A DNA stretch of 17,314 nt, taken from positions 1 to 17,314 of the forward strand of contig JBGTOF010000477.1 in NCBI GenBank assembly GCA_041742695.1. The letters run 5' to 3'. Made by a program: the position numbers and the translations under genes. The DNA comes from Kaiparowitsia sp041742695 (GTDB lineage Bacteria > Cyanobacteriota > Cyanobacteriia > Elainellales > Elainellaceae). Position 1 is the first letter of the stretch. Each line of letters begins with the position of its first letter. Under the pieces are notes generated by a model, which saw nothing but the letters and a program-made list of their open reading frames with translations, did no database searches and was not told the origin of the DNA. Positions 1-7,597 of this stretch are shown piece by piece.

Positions 1-2
1 CT

Positions 3-104
3 ACTGCATCGGGTGTTGATGGTTTAATCAAAATAGCACTTCAACTAATGAACCCTGAACACCTCAAAAATTGGTTCACACATTGCTGTTACTGTGCCTC
101 ATAA
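3..104 (+). CDS. C-terminal end of a transposase-like protein (5' truncated by the window)
   Basis: An open frame enters from the left edge and ends at a TAA at 102-104, leaving 33 residues. It finishes with NPEHLKNWFTHCCYCAS. This cysteine-rich tail resembles, from memory, the C-terminus of cyanobacterial IS630/Tc1-type transposases, which commonly end in a WFTHCCYCTS-like motif. The catalytic DDE part lies outside the window, so the family cannot be confirmed. I did not find the terminal inverted repeat that should follow the stop. It marks the left edge of the metabolic island as next to a mobile element. Confidence 0.42.
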   Translation, partial: TASGVDGLIKIALQLMNPEHLKNWFTHCCYCAS

Positions 105-234
105 ACCTCGAATCCGCTGTAATTGTTTAAAAACAAGCTCTAAATTCAAACCTTCCTTATCGGTCTTGTCAGCTCAAAAACTTCAGCCCTTGGGCGGCGA
201 GAATGTCTGCGATCGCACCCCAATCACCACGATA

Positions 235-469
235 GAAGCTGCAGCTAATCTTCTGTCAACGTTACCCCTCGGCGAGCAAGTTAATTTCGCAGGTTTATCT
301 AAACGATGCGTTCATCATTATGGGAGCCCATGATGGCCGTTGGCAGTTACCCACAACAAAGACGTTCAAACCAGCGGGTTAAACGCGATGGTCTACTGCT
401 CGTGGGATCTTGCAACTCCTGCTAGAGATCATCAAAGCCCGCAACTGGCCCCAGGCGTTGATGGGCTAA
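235..469 (+). pseudogene. Decayed coding fragment, unrecognised
   Basis: One reading frame has protein-like composition but is broken by an in-frame TAA at 380-382. The first part ends IIMGAHDGRWQLPTTKTF followed by KPAG. The second part runs RWSTARGILQLLLEIIK and on to RNWPQALMG, ending at the TAA at 467-469. There is no convincing start codon or ribosome binding site. The last codons overlap the 3' end of the amidohydrolase on the other strand. I do not recognise the family. It could be a gene remnant left beside the transposase tail, or simply fortuitous open frame. The rest of 105-465 shows no other convincing gene. Confidence 0.2.
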
Positions 470-1737
470 ACCTTTGCAAGCTGCTGAGCGGGGAGGAACC
501 ATTGGTGCTCCATTTTGCTTTGGACGACTACCACACCGTTTTTGATCACGGTTCGCCCATTAGGCGCAGAACCAATGGCCTCTGTAACTGAGCGAACATT
601 GAGCAACACGAGATCGGCAATACTTCCAGCTTCAAGTTTATGGTTGGGCAGGGCGATCGCCTCTGCAGCCCGACTGGTTGCCATTTCTAGACACAGCTGA
701 TGGCTCGCGACGGTGCCCAAGTGCAGCACTTGAGCCAGTAGCGTACACAGCTTAAGCACATCCCCATCCCCAAATGGGGTAAATAGATTCAGCACATTGT
801 TGGTGGCTAGGCCGACGCAAACACCCAACTCAGCTAAGCGGTGGACAGGGGCAATACCCCGGCGCACGTTGTGGGAGTCTTTGCGAGCCATCATGTATAA
901 GTCAGTGGTTGGTAACGCCAAAACAGAGACGCCAGCATCTCTCATAGAGGCAGCGAGGGTTTCTAACTCTGAAGGAGGAAGGGCTGCCAACTTCGTCATA
1001 TGCCCTAGGCAGACTCGTCCCTGCCAGCCTCGTTTGACGGTCTCTTTCATCACAAATAGCAGCAGCAAGGGATCGTCGTTATCCAAAAAGTCGAGGTGAA
1101 AGTCAACATCACAGTCAAACTCTTGAGCCAGATCAAACACAATTTCAATATTTCGGTGGGGATCTGGCTCAACATAGGGTGCAGAGCCAATCGCATTCCC
1201 GCCCATGGCCAAGGCCTGACGCAGTTGATCGACTAATCCGGGGTGGTTTGTGATGCCTTCTTGGGCGAACACGGCAAGTTGTAGGGTCATGCCCCAGGCA
1301 TAGGCGTCTCGCAAGGGCACCAGCGCCTTCATGGCGTCGAGCCCCACTGTTGGATCGACTTCTACATGAGTGCGCATGGTGGTGGTGCCAAAGGCGATCG
1401 CCCGTTCAATCACCTGTTTAGCCCGACTCTGAATATCGTCAACTGTGAACGACTGCTTTAGGTTTAGGGTTTCGCGAAGGGCTTCATTGAACGTGCCATC
1501 CAACGCGGGATAGCGATCCAGAATCAGCGCTTTATCCAGATGAATATGTCCATCTACCAGTCCCGGAATGAGCAAATTACCTTGTGCATCTAGAGTTTGG
1601 GTGGCTGATTGGGGCAATGTGGGCGCGACTTCAGTAATGCGATCGCCCGTGATGCCGACATCCCAACGTCCAGGACGACCCGGCAGCGTTGCATCGGTGA
1701 TTTTTAGATCTATAGGAGTCATGTTATTGGGGCGCAT
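466..1737 (-). CDS. Cytosine-deaminase-like amidohydrolase with altered catalytic residues
   Basis: About 423 residues of the amidohydrolase superfamily, closest in layout to cytosine deaminase (CodA) and AtzC-type enzymes. Residue numbers count from a possible TTG one codon upstream. Visible are the N-terminal metal motif GHIHLDK (H65, H67, K70), a strand-4 region FHLDFLD (H215), GHMTKL (H247) and TNNVLNLFTPFGDGD. In E. coli CodA the catalytic Glu lies three residues after the strand-4 His and a metal-binding Asp sits in HDD. Here those places hold F218 and N314, so ordinary deamination of cytosine is doubtful. From memory, a subgroup of 'cytosine deaminases' shares this ATNN signature; its substrate is not known to me. 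The start is uncertain: TTG 1740, ATG 1737 and ATG 1722 are all possible, and only the last avoids overlap with the upstream oxygenase. It is the second gene of a leftward pair with that oxygenase, consistent with sequential steps on one substrate. Confidence 0.85.
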   Translation of the reverse strand: MRPNNMTPIDLKITDATLPGRPGRWDVGITGDRITEVAPTLPQSATQTLDAQGNLLIPGLVDGHIHLDKALILDRYPALDGTFNEALRETLNLKQSFTVDDIQSRAKQVIERAIAFGTTTMRTHVEVDPTVGLDAMKALVPLRDAYAWGMTLQLAVFAQEGITNHPGLVDQLRQALAMGGNAIGSAPYVEPDPHRNIEIVFDLAQEFDCDVDFHLDFLDNDDPLLLLFVMKETVKRGWQGRVCLGHMTKLAALPPSELETLAASMRDAGVSVLALPTTDLYMMARKDSHNVRRGIAPVHRLAELGVCVGLATNNVLNLFTPFGDGDVLKLCTLLAQVLHLGTVASHQLCLEMATSRAAEAIALPNHKLEAGSIADLVLLNVRSVTEAIGSAPNGRTVIKNGVVVVQSKMEHQWFLPAQQLAKV

Positions 1738-2755
1738 CAACGTGATGGGAGGCTCGGAGGCAATTGATTAAATGCTTGCGGGTCGTCGTTGGGGGATACA
1801 GCGGTGCTTGGTCTGGTTCATAACACGGCTCTAAGCAAACAATTTCTGCATCAAGATTGGGCCGATAAAAGTATGTAGCAGAATAGCGCGATCGCCGCGC
1901 CGCCGGTTCAGGGGGAACCACCACTCGGTGTTTAGTCGAGCGAAACACATCATTTGTCCACCGCTCCATCAAATCTCCCGTGTTCACAATCACAGTATCA
2001 GGAATGTAAGGAGCAGGAAGCCACACGCCATCCTGCAAAATCTCTAACCCACCCACATCATCTTGAAACAAGAGGGTAATCGTGCCGTAGTCGGAGTGTG
2101 CTCCGGCTCGCAGTTGACCGGAACTAACGTGTGCCGGAGCCGGGGGATAGTGAAGCAGCCGAACGGTGCTGTAATGCTGATCATGGGTTGGCTCAAAGAA
2201 GGATTCTGGTAAGTTGAGCGACAACGCAAAAGCTCTCATGATTTCACCACAAACCTTCGCACCCACTGCATAAAACTCTTGCAATGTTTGATTCAGAACA
2301 GGCTGATCTGCCAACCATTTCTGGTTAGCCTGCGGTTGCAGAAGTCCAACGTTATAGGCTTCCATTAAATCGCCGGTTTGACTGGGATCAAGATGCTGTG
2401 TCTGCATCCCAATATAGCCGCAGTTGCACTCTGGGCTATCCCAGAGAATTTGATTTTTCACGTCAATAGGCAGATCAAAAAACTGTTTTGACTCGGCAAA
2501 CACTTGTTTGATTAAAACTTGAGGAACACCATGGTTCTTGAGATAGAGGAATCCTACATTGGTGCAGGCATGACGAATTTGATCGGCCACCTGTTGACGG
2601 TCAGACCGGGATTTTGAATGATATTGAGCAAAATCAATGACTGGAATTTGAGAATCAATCCCTAGGTTAGCTAGGCTTGCCTGCTCCATCAGTACTCGAT
2701 TCTCCATAATTTCTTCTACCCTACGTGTCAGACGCCAAATATCCCTATAAGTCAT
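1724..2755 (-). CDS. 2-oxoglutarate/Fe(II)-dependent oxygenase, isopenicillin-N-synthase-like (copy A)
   Basis: Up to 343 residues. The N-terminal DIOX_N part starts at IPVIDFAQY (residues 37-45) and includes NVGFLYLKNHGVP. The C-terminal double-stranded beta-helix carries the iron triad AHSD (H220, D222) and H276 in STKHRVV, plus the 2OG-binding pair RYS (R290, S292). All key residues are present, so it should be a cytosolic enzyme that hydroxylates or oxidises a small molecule while decarboxylating 2-oxoglutarate. Family members include thymine 7-hydroxylase and plant hormone oxidases; substrate cannot be read from sequence. The start is uncertain: ATGs at 2755, 2707 and 2689 all lack a strong ribosome binding site. 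Copy B, which has only eight residues before IPIIDF, favours the shorter forms. It is first in an operon with the downstream amidohydrolase and diverges from the ABC importer. Confidence 0.9.
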   Translation of the reverse strand: MTYRDIWRLTRRVEEIMENRVLMEQASLANLGIDSQIPVIDFAQYHSKSRSDRQQVADQIRHACTNVGFLYLKNHGVPQVLIKQVFAESKQFFDLPIDVKNQILWDSPECNCGYIGMQTQHLDPSQTGDLMEAYNVGLLQPQANQKWLADQPVLNQTLQEFYAVGAKVCGEIMRAFALSLNLPESFFEPTHDQHYSTVRLLHYPPAPAHVSSGQLRAGAHSDYGTITLLFQDDVGGLEILQDGVWLPAPYIPDTVIVNTGDLMERWTNDVFRSTKHRVVVPPEPAARRSRYSATYFYRPNLDAEIVCLEPCYEPDQAPLYPPTTTRKHLINCLRASHHVDAPQ

Positions 2756-2799
2756 GGATACACCAGATTGGATAGTGGTTTGGTATCTTCAAGCACGCG

Positions 2800-2811
2800 A
2801 TCATATATGAG
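2800..2811. promoter_or_regulatory. Candidate operator motif, copy 1 (ATCATATATGAg)
   Basis: ATCATATATGAG here matches 11 of 12 bases of the perfect palindrome ATCATATATGAT at 14874-14885. Both copies lie in intergenic control regions of this gene set. A binding site for a shared dimeric repressor or activator is a reasonable inference. No regulator gene is in the window to pair with it. Confidence 0.35.
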
Positions 2812-2880
2812 GATGTATTACGGTCGCTCTTGAGTGCGCTTGCAGTTACGTAAAACCAAAGAGTTGGTTTGCATTCAGTT

Positions 2881-2896
2881 TTTCAATTCATTGAAA
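2881..2896. promoter_or_regulatory. Perfect 7-2-7 palindrome upstream of the importer operon
   Basis: TTTCAAT-TC-ATTGAAA is a perfect inverted repeat that ends 27 bp before the ATG of the binding-protein gene and just ahead of its ribosome binding site. The position fits an operator or a small leader hairpin. The function is inferred. Confidence 0.4.
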
Positions 2897-2911
2897 GCAT
2901 ATTAAAAGCAT

Positions 2912-2916
2912 GAGGA
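2912..2916 (+). promoter_or_regulatory. Ribosome binding site of the importer binding protein
   Basis: GAGGA lies 7 bp before the ATG at 2924. It is one of the clearest Shine-Dalgarno sequences in the window and supports that start. Confidence 0.7.
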
Positions 2917-2923
2917 GTCATCC

Positions 2924-4159
2924 ATGTCGTCCTATCGGTCTGGGTTCTATCGCCGCGATGTATTGCGGGGAGTTTTGGGGATGGGGGCGGCGATCGCCAC
3001 GTCTAAGCTTGCGGGGTGCACGGCGCAACCTGATACCGCAGCATCAAGCCCCGCTGCAGCCTCTGCTGAACCTGTCAAAATTGGCCTGATTGCTGCCATC
3101 ACAGGAGGGTCTGCCCTGTCTGGTGAATCAATTGCCCGTGGATTGGCGATCGCCATTGATGAGATCAACCAAAAGGGTGGCGTCTTAGACGGGCGCTTAC
3201 TGGAACTCGTGACGAGGGATGATGAGTCAACCCCGGCGCGAGGCGTCGCTGCAGCGCGGGAATTAATTGAGCAGGAACAGGTGGCCGCCATTTTTGGTGG
3301 AATTGACTCCCCTGTGTCACTGGCCATGCTGCCCGTGATTCATGAACTGCAAGTGCCCTACATGGGCGTATGGGCCGCTGCTACAAGCATCACTCAAAAC
3401 AACCAAGACCCCAACTTTGCATTTCGGGTGTCTGCGAATGACAACATTGTGGATCGGTTCTTGATCAAGCATGTGAGTGAAACCTATGACAATCCTAAAG
3501 TCGGCCTCATGCTGGTGAACAACCCCTGGGGAGAGTCAAACGAAGCAGGCTTTAAGCAGTGGGCCCCCGAATACGACACAGAAATTGCTGGAATTGAAAA
3601 ATTTAATGACACCGACACAGATATGTCTGCACAACTGACACGCCTCAAAGAGTCGGGTGCGGCAGCTGTTCTGTTAGTCGGCAATGCAGCACCCGGCGCG
3701 CAGGTGATGCGATCGCTGACTCGAATTGGTTGGGATGTGCCTGTCATTTCTCACTGGGGCATTTCGGGAGGACGGTTCCCTGAGCTGGCGGGTGAAGCAT
3801 CCAGCAAGGTTGTGTTTGTGCAAACCTATAGCTTTTTTGGTGAGCAAAATGCGGTCGGTCAAACCGTGATGGCCGCCCTAAAAGAGAACTATCAGCTAGA
3901 GAGCCCGGGTGAAATTCTGGCTCCGGTAGGCGTAGCCAATGCCTATGATGCAATGCATTTAACTGCACTCGCAATCGAGACAGCCGGAACCACAGAAGGT
4001 GCGCAGGTTCAAGAAGCGTTCTACAACCTGCCAACCTATGAAGGATTAATCAAAACATACGATGGCGCGTTCACTCCAGAAAACCACGACGCCCTAACTG
4101 AAGAGGATTACCTTTTAGTGCAGTGGCAAGGTGATGAAATTGTTCCGGTCGGCGCATAA
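2924..4159 (+). CDS. ABC importer substrate-binding lipoprotein, branched-chain amino acid/amide type (Peripla_BP_6)
   Basis: A 411-residue periplasmic binding protein. The N-terminus has a twin-arginine motif (YRRDVLRG, RR at 10-11), a hydrophobic stretch and a lipobox LAGC (C32), so it is probably exported folded by Tat and lipid-anchored. The mature part is a type I LivJ-like fold: KIGLIAAITGGSALSGESIARGL near residue 51, then INQKGGVLDGR and ARELIEQEQVAAIFGG. The family (HAAT) binds branched-chain amino acids, urea, short amides and other small polar molecules. Linkage to an oxygenase and amidohydrolases suggests a nitrogenous heterocycle or ureide here, but that is inference. First gene of a three-gene importer operon, with the permease 17 bp downstream and a good ribosome binding site upstream. 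Confidence 0.93.
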   Translation: MSSYRSGFYRRDVLRGVLGMGAAIATSKLAGCTAQPDTAASSPAAASAEPVKIGLIAAITGGSALSGESIARGLAIAIDEINQKGGVLDGRLLELVTRDDESTPARGVAAARELIEQEQVAAIFGGIDSPVSLAMLPVIHELQVPYMGVWAAATSITQNNQDPNFAFRVSANDNIVDRFLIKHVSETYDNPKVGLMLVNNPWGESNEAGFKQWAPEYDTEIAGIEKFNDTDTDMSAQLTRLKESGAAAVLLVGNAAPGAQVMRSLTRIGWDVPVISHWGISGGRFPELAGEASSKVVFVQTYSFFGEQNAVGQTVMAALKENYQLESPGEILAPVGVANAYDAMHLTALAIETAGTTEGAQVQEAFYNLPTYEGLIKTYDGAFTPENHDALTEEDYLLVQWQGDEIVPVGA

Positions 4160-4176
4160 CACAATTTATACAGAGC

Positions 4177-5046
4177 ATGCTGCAACAATTTATTCTGTCA
4201 GGCATTGCCATCGGTAGCATGTATGGCCTAATTGCCTTAGGCTTCCAGGTGACCTATGCCGTTTCTAACACAATGAACTTCTCTCAAGGCGCATCTGTCA
4301 TGTTAGGGGCGGTTCTCTGCTACATACTCAACATCACGTGGGGGTGGAACTTTTGGCTGTCTGCGCTCCTAACGCTGATGGTTTGTGCAGGGTTTGGGCT
4401 CTTGATTGAGCGGTTCATGGTTCGTCCCTTTGCAAAGGGGGGGTCGAATTCCTGGCTGTTGACGACCATTGCCGTTGGCATCATTGCGGATAATGTCGCG
4501 ATGGTGACATTTGGCAAGGAAGTCCGAGCCTATCCCTCTGCATTAGCCACTGATCCAGTCATGGTGTTGGGGTTTGGCATTTTCCCGATCGAGTTGCTAA
4601 CGCCGGTTGTTGGGTTTGCGGTTGCATGGGTGGTGCGGTTGGTTTTTACTAAAACGCTGTTGGGCAAGGCCTTTCAAGCGGTGAGTGAAAACCATGACAC
4701 GGCACGGATTATGGGGATACCGGTCGAGAAAATGATCGCGTTTTCCTTTGCGCTTTCGACGGTGTTGGCGGGCATAGCTGGTATTTTGATTGCGCCTGTA
4801 GCAAACGTTTCTGCAACCATGGGCACGCTGCTGGGCTTAAAGGCCTTTGCGGCTGCCATCATTGGTGGTTTGGCAAACCCCTGGGGCGTCATGCTGGCCG
4901 GTGTGCTGTATGGCGTAGTGGAATCGGTGGCGGCCGGCACGCTGGGCGGCAGCTATCGCGAAATTGTTGGATTTGCGATGGTGATTGTGGCGTTAGCACT
5001 TCGGCCCAATGGGCTCTTTGGGCAAATGCAAGTTAAGAAGGTTTAA
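4177..5046 (+). CDS. LivH-type ABC permease
   Basis: A 289-residue, very hydrophobic integral inner-membrane protein of the BPD_transp_2 family. Typical opening is LQQFILSGIAIGSMYGLIALG, with the usual NFSQGASVMLGA segment, a cytoplasmic coupling region around GKAFQAVSENHDTARIMGI and the late ALRPNGLFG motif before the C-terminus. Length is normal for LivH. It should pair with the LivM-like domain of the next gene to form the transmembrane channel. The start lies 17 bp after the binding-protein stop and its ribosome binding site is weak (AGAG), consistent with translation within one operon. Confidence 0.93.
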   Translation: MLQQFILSGIAIGSMYGLIALGFQVTYAVSNTMNFSQGASVMLGAVLCYILNITWGWNFWLSALLTLMVCAGFGLLIERFMVRPFAKGGSNSWLLTTIAVGIIADNVAMVTFGKEVRAYPSALATDPVMVLGFGIFPIELLTPVVGFAVAWVVRLVFTKTLLGKAFQAVSENHDTARIMGIPVEKMIAFSFALSTVLAGIAGILIAPVANVSATMGTLLGLKAFAAAIIGGLANPWGVMLAGVLYGVVESVAAGTLGGSYREIVGFAMVIVALALRPNGLFGQMQVKKV

Positions 5047-5063
5047 ATAATAAGGCTTGGGAT

Positions 5064-7544
5064 ATGGGGATTCGTCTTGGATTGGGCCTGGGGCTATTTG
5101 CGATCGCCATTTTAGGGGCGATCGCCGCACCCAACACTTACTACTTGTTTCTGTTGGCTATGATTGCCATTACGACAATGGTAGGTGTCGGGCTAAATGT
5201 GCTGATTGGCCTATCGGGGCAGGTCTCTATTGGTCACTCTGGCTTTTTTGCTATTGGAGCCTATGCTGGGGCACTGCTGATCACCAAAGTCGGCTGGAAT
5301 TTTTGGTTAGCACTAGGCTTAGCCGCAGTGACAACTGCCGTCACAGGGCTTGCCTTGGCGGCTCCGGCTCTCCGAGTAACGGGGCCCTATCTAGCCATGG
5401 TGACAATCGCCTTTGGCATTATTGTCGAGCGCGTGTTGATTGAGTGGGTGTCACTCACGGGCGGGTTTGGTGGCATCGCAGTGCCCAAACCCTCTGTCTT
5501 AGGATTGCAGCCCACCTTGCGGTTGGTGGTGGTGAGTGCGATCGTGTTTGCAGCATTAGCCGTTGTCGCATTTGCCTTTCTAAAACAGCATCCTTGGGGC
5601 AAAGCATTTCAAGCGGTGAAGAATGATGAGATTGCTGCAACCTCAGTAGGGTTAAACGTGGTCTACATTCGAGGGATGGCGTTTGCCATTTCTGCTGCTT
5701 TTACAGGCATCGCTGGAGTCTTTTTTGCATCTGCGGTGGGTTTTATTAGCCCTGATAGCTTTACCTTTTACCGCTCCCTTTTGTTTTTGCTCGTGGTGAT
5801 TTTAGGCGGACTCAATACCCCAGAAGGCGCCGTGTTCGGAGCAATTATTCTGGTTTTATTGCCCGAATTTTTACACGACTTTGCCGATTATCAACTGATT
5901 GTGTTTGGGTCGTTGTTAATCCTAACGCTGTGGATTGCGCCGAATGGTTTGGTCAGTCTATTTAAAGGGCGTTTCAGCCGCATTGCTCCGGTCTATCCCC
6001 TCGATACGCCGCCAACCGATATGCCTGCTTTGATTGTACAAAAGCAAGTTTATTCTAAGCTGCAAGTGAATCAGGTTGGGATTTGCTTTGGGGGAATTCA
6101 GGCGTTGCAAGGGGTTGATTTAACTGCTGAGCCAGGCACCATTACAGCCGTGATTGGCCCCAATGGTGCGGGCAAAACGACTCTGTTAAATCTGATCAGT
6201 GGCTTCTATCAGACTCAAAGCGGTCGCGTGATGTTGGGTACGACAGAGCTTACGAATCGATCAAGTTTGGCGATCGCTCACGCTGGCGTAACGCGCACTT
6301 TTCAATCTACTCGGTTATTTAATTCACTTTCGGTATTAGATAATCTGCGAGTGGCCCGCTTTAGTAGACAATTGGGTAGCCCTCTTGCGGCGCTTGCAGG
6401 CATAGGTCGAGCCCAACAGCCTGAGAAAAACTTGCTAGAGCTATTGGCCTTTGTGGGCTACCAGGGCGATGTTCATCTAGAGGCAGCTAGCCTCCCTTTC
6501 GTCGATCGCCGTCTTGTAGAAATTGCTCGAGCCCTAGCCACGTCACCCCAAGCGCTGCTGTTAGATGAACCGGCAGCCGGACTTAGCTCAGACGACAAAC
6601 AAACCCTATCCCATCTGATTCGCCGCATCGCTAGTACAGGCATCAAAGTAATCTTAATTGAGCATGATATGGAGCTGGTGATGAACCTCTCCGATCGGGT
6701 GCTCGTGCTAGATAGCGGGCAATTAATTTGCGAAGGTCAACCTAAAACAGTGCAGCAAGATGAGCGAGTTCTAGCAGCGTACTTAGGGGTCTCAGATTTA
6801 GCCTTGACCCGTTCTGCCCATCCTCATGCCAATGCCCTCTTGCAGATCAAAAACTTAGTCAGCGGCTATGACTCACTGCAAGTGCTCGACCAAATTTCGT
6901 TAACCGTGAATGCAGGTGAGTTAGTGGCGGTGGTAGGGGCGAATGGGAGTGGTAAGAGCACCCTGCTAAAAAGTATTTGTGGGCTGATTCGTCCTTGGTC
7001 TGGCGATGTAAGGTTTGCCGGAACTGACTTAAAAAAAGTTGCTGTTCACCATATGTCCGATCAAGGCATAGTGTTAGTCCCAGAAGGGCGACAAATTTTT
7101 ACAGAATTGAGTGTCTACGACAATATTCGGCTGGGAGCCTACCGCCGTCAGGATAAGGATGCAGTGCAGTCTGATATTCAGTCTGTTCTAGTTCGATTCC
7201 CTCTCTTGCAAGAGCGGTTGCATCAACGCGCCGGATTGCTCTCTGGCGGAGAACAGCAAATGTTAGCGATCGCCCGCGGTTTAATGGCGCGCCCCAAAGT
7301 GCTACTGCTAGACGAACCGTCACTCGGCTTAGCACCTAAACTCGTCACCACATTGTATAAAACACTGGCAGAATTAAGAGATGAGGGCATGACGATTTTG
7401 CTCGTTGATCAGATGGCAAAACTTGCCCTCTCTATTGCTGACCGCGCTTACCTACTAGAAGGCGGACGGATTGTTCACTCGGGTACCGCAACCCAAATGC
7501 AGCAAGATCCAGCGATCGCCCACGCCTATCTGGGGAGTTCTTGA
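5064..7544 (+). CDS. Tripartite LivM-LivG-LivF fusion: ABC permease plus two ATPase domains
   Basis: A single uninterrupted 826-residue frame covers what are usually three genes. Residues 1 to about 310 form a LivM-like permease (GLSGQVSIGHSGFFAIGAYA near 49, ALRVTGPYLAMVTIAFG near 102, WGKAFQAVKNDEIAATSVG near 178, LWIAPNGL near 289). Residues about 330-580 are a LivG-like ATPase (Walker A GPNGAGKT 365-372, Walker B LLLDEP 498-503, IEHD switch). Residues about 592-826 are a LivF-like ATPase (Walker A GANGSGKS 625-632, signature LSGGE 726-730, Walker B LLLDEPSLGL). The first ATPase signature reads LPFVD, with valine where a glycine is expected. The gene starts 17 bp after the LivH stop. All parts of one importer are thus encoded by three genes. 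Confidence 0.93.
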   Translation: MGIRLGLGLGLFAIAILGAIAAPNTYYLFLLAMIAITTMVGVGLNVLIGLSGQVSIGHSGFFAIGAYAGALLITKVGWNFWLALGLAAVTTAVTGLALAAPALRVTGPYLAMVTIAFGIIVERVLIEWVSLTGGFGGIAVPKPSVLGLQPTLRLVVVSAIVFAALAVVAFAFLKQHPWGKAFQAVKNDEIAATSVGLNVVYIRGMAFAISAAFTGIAGVFFASAVGFISPDSFTFYRSLLFLLVVILGGLNTPEGAVFGAIILVLLPEFLHDFADYQLIVFGSLLILTLWIAPNGLVSLFKGRFSRIAPVYPLDTPPTDMPALIVQKQVYSKLQVNQVGICFGGIQALQGVDLTAEPGTITAVIGPNGAGKTTLLNLISGFYQTQSGRVMLGTTELTNRSSLAIAHAGVTRTFQSTRLFNSLSVLDNLRVARFSRQLGSPLAALAGIGRAQQPEKNLLELLAFVGYQGDVHLEAASLPFVDRRLVEIARALATSPQALLLDEPAAGLSSDDKQTLSHLIRRIASTGIKVILIEHDMELVMNLSDRVLVLDSGQLICEGQPKTVQQDERVLAAYLGVSDLALTRSAHPHANALLQIKNLVSGYDSLQVLDQISLTVNAGELVAVVGANGSGKSTLLKSICGLIRPWSGDVRFAGTDLKKVAVHHMSDQGIVLVPEGRQIFTELSVYDNIRLGAYRRQDKDAVQSDIQSVLVRFPLLQERLHQRAGLLSGGEQQMLAIARGLMARPKVLLLDEPSLGLAPKLVTTLYKTLAELRDEGMTILLVDQMAKLALSIADRAYLLEGGRIVHSGTATQMQQDPAIAHAYLGSS

Positions 7545-7597
7545 ACAACCTGCCGCAGTACACCCAAGCCAACATGCAAATGGGCCTGCTTACTAAC

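Larger units (their letters stand above)
2756..2923. promoter_or_regulatory. Shared divergent control region
   Basis: These 168 bp separate the leftward oxygenase operon from the rightward importer operon and must hold promoters for both. They contain an AT-rich half-palindrome at 2800-2811, a perfect palindrome at 2881-2896 and the importer ribosome binding site at 2912-2916. I could not identify confident -35/-10 pairs. Confidence 0.6.

Noticed and set aside
797..1099. Rightward open frame of 100 codons inside the amidohydrolase gene
   Set aside because: It is antisense to a well-supported catalytic gene, has no ribosome binding site and shows no recognisable motif.
2947..3327. Leftward 126-codon frame opposite the importer binding protein
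   Set aside because: Low-complexity Ala/Pro/Ser composition typical of antisense frames in GC-rich genes; the plus-strand gene has clear family motifs.
5057..5443. Overlapping rightward frame at the start of the fusion gene
   Set aside because: It overlaps the LivM domain in another frame and lacks family features; the 826-residue frame accounts for the sequence.
5064..7544. Three separate genes with missed stop codons
   Set aside because: The frame is open throughout, with linkers of ordinary composition and no plausible internal start with a ribosome binding site at the domain junctions that I could see. The fusion is the simpler reading, though read-level confirmation is listed above.
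7545..7597. Intrinsic terminator between the converging importer and hydrolase A genes
   Set aside because: Only a 4-bp GTTC/GAAC stem and no T tract could be found in this gap.
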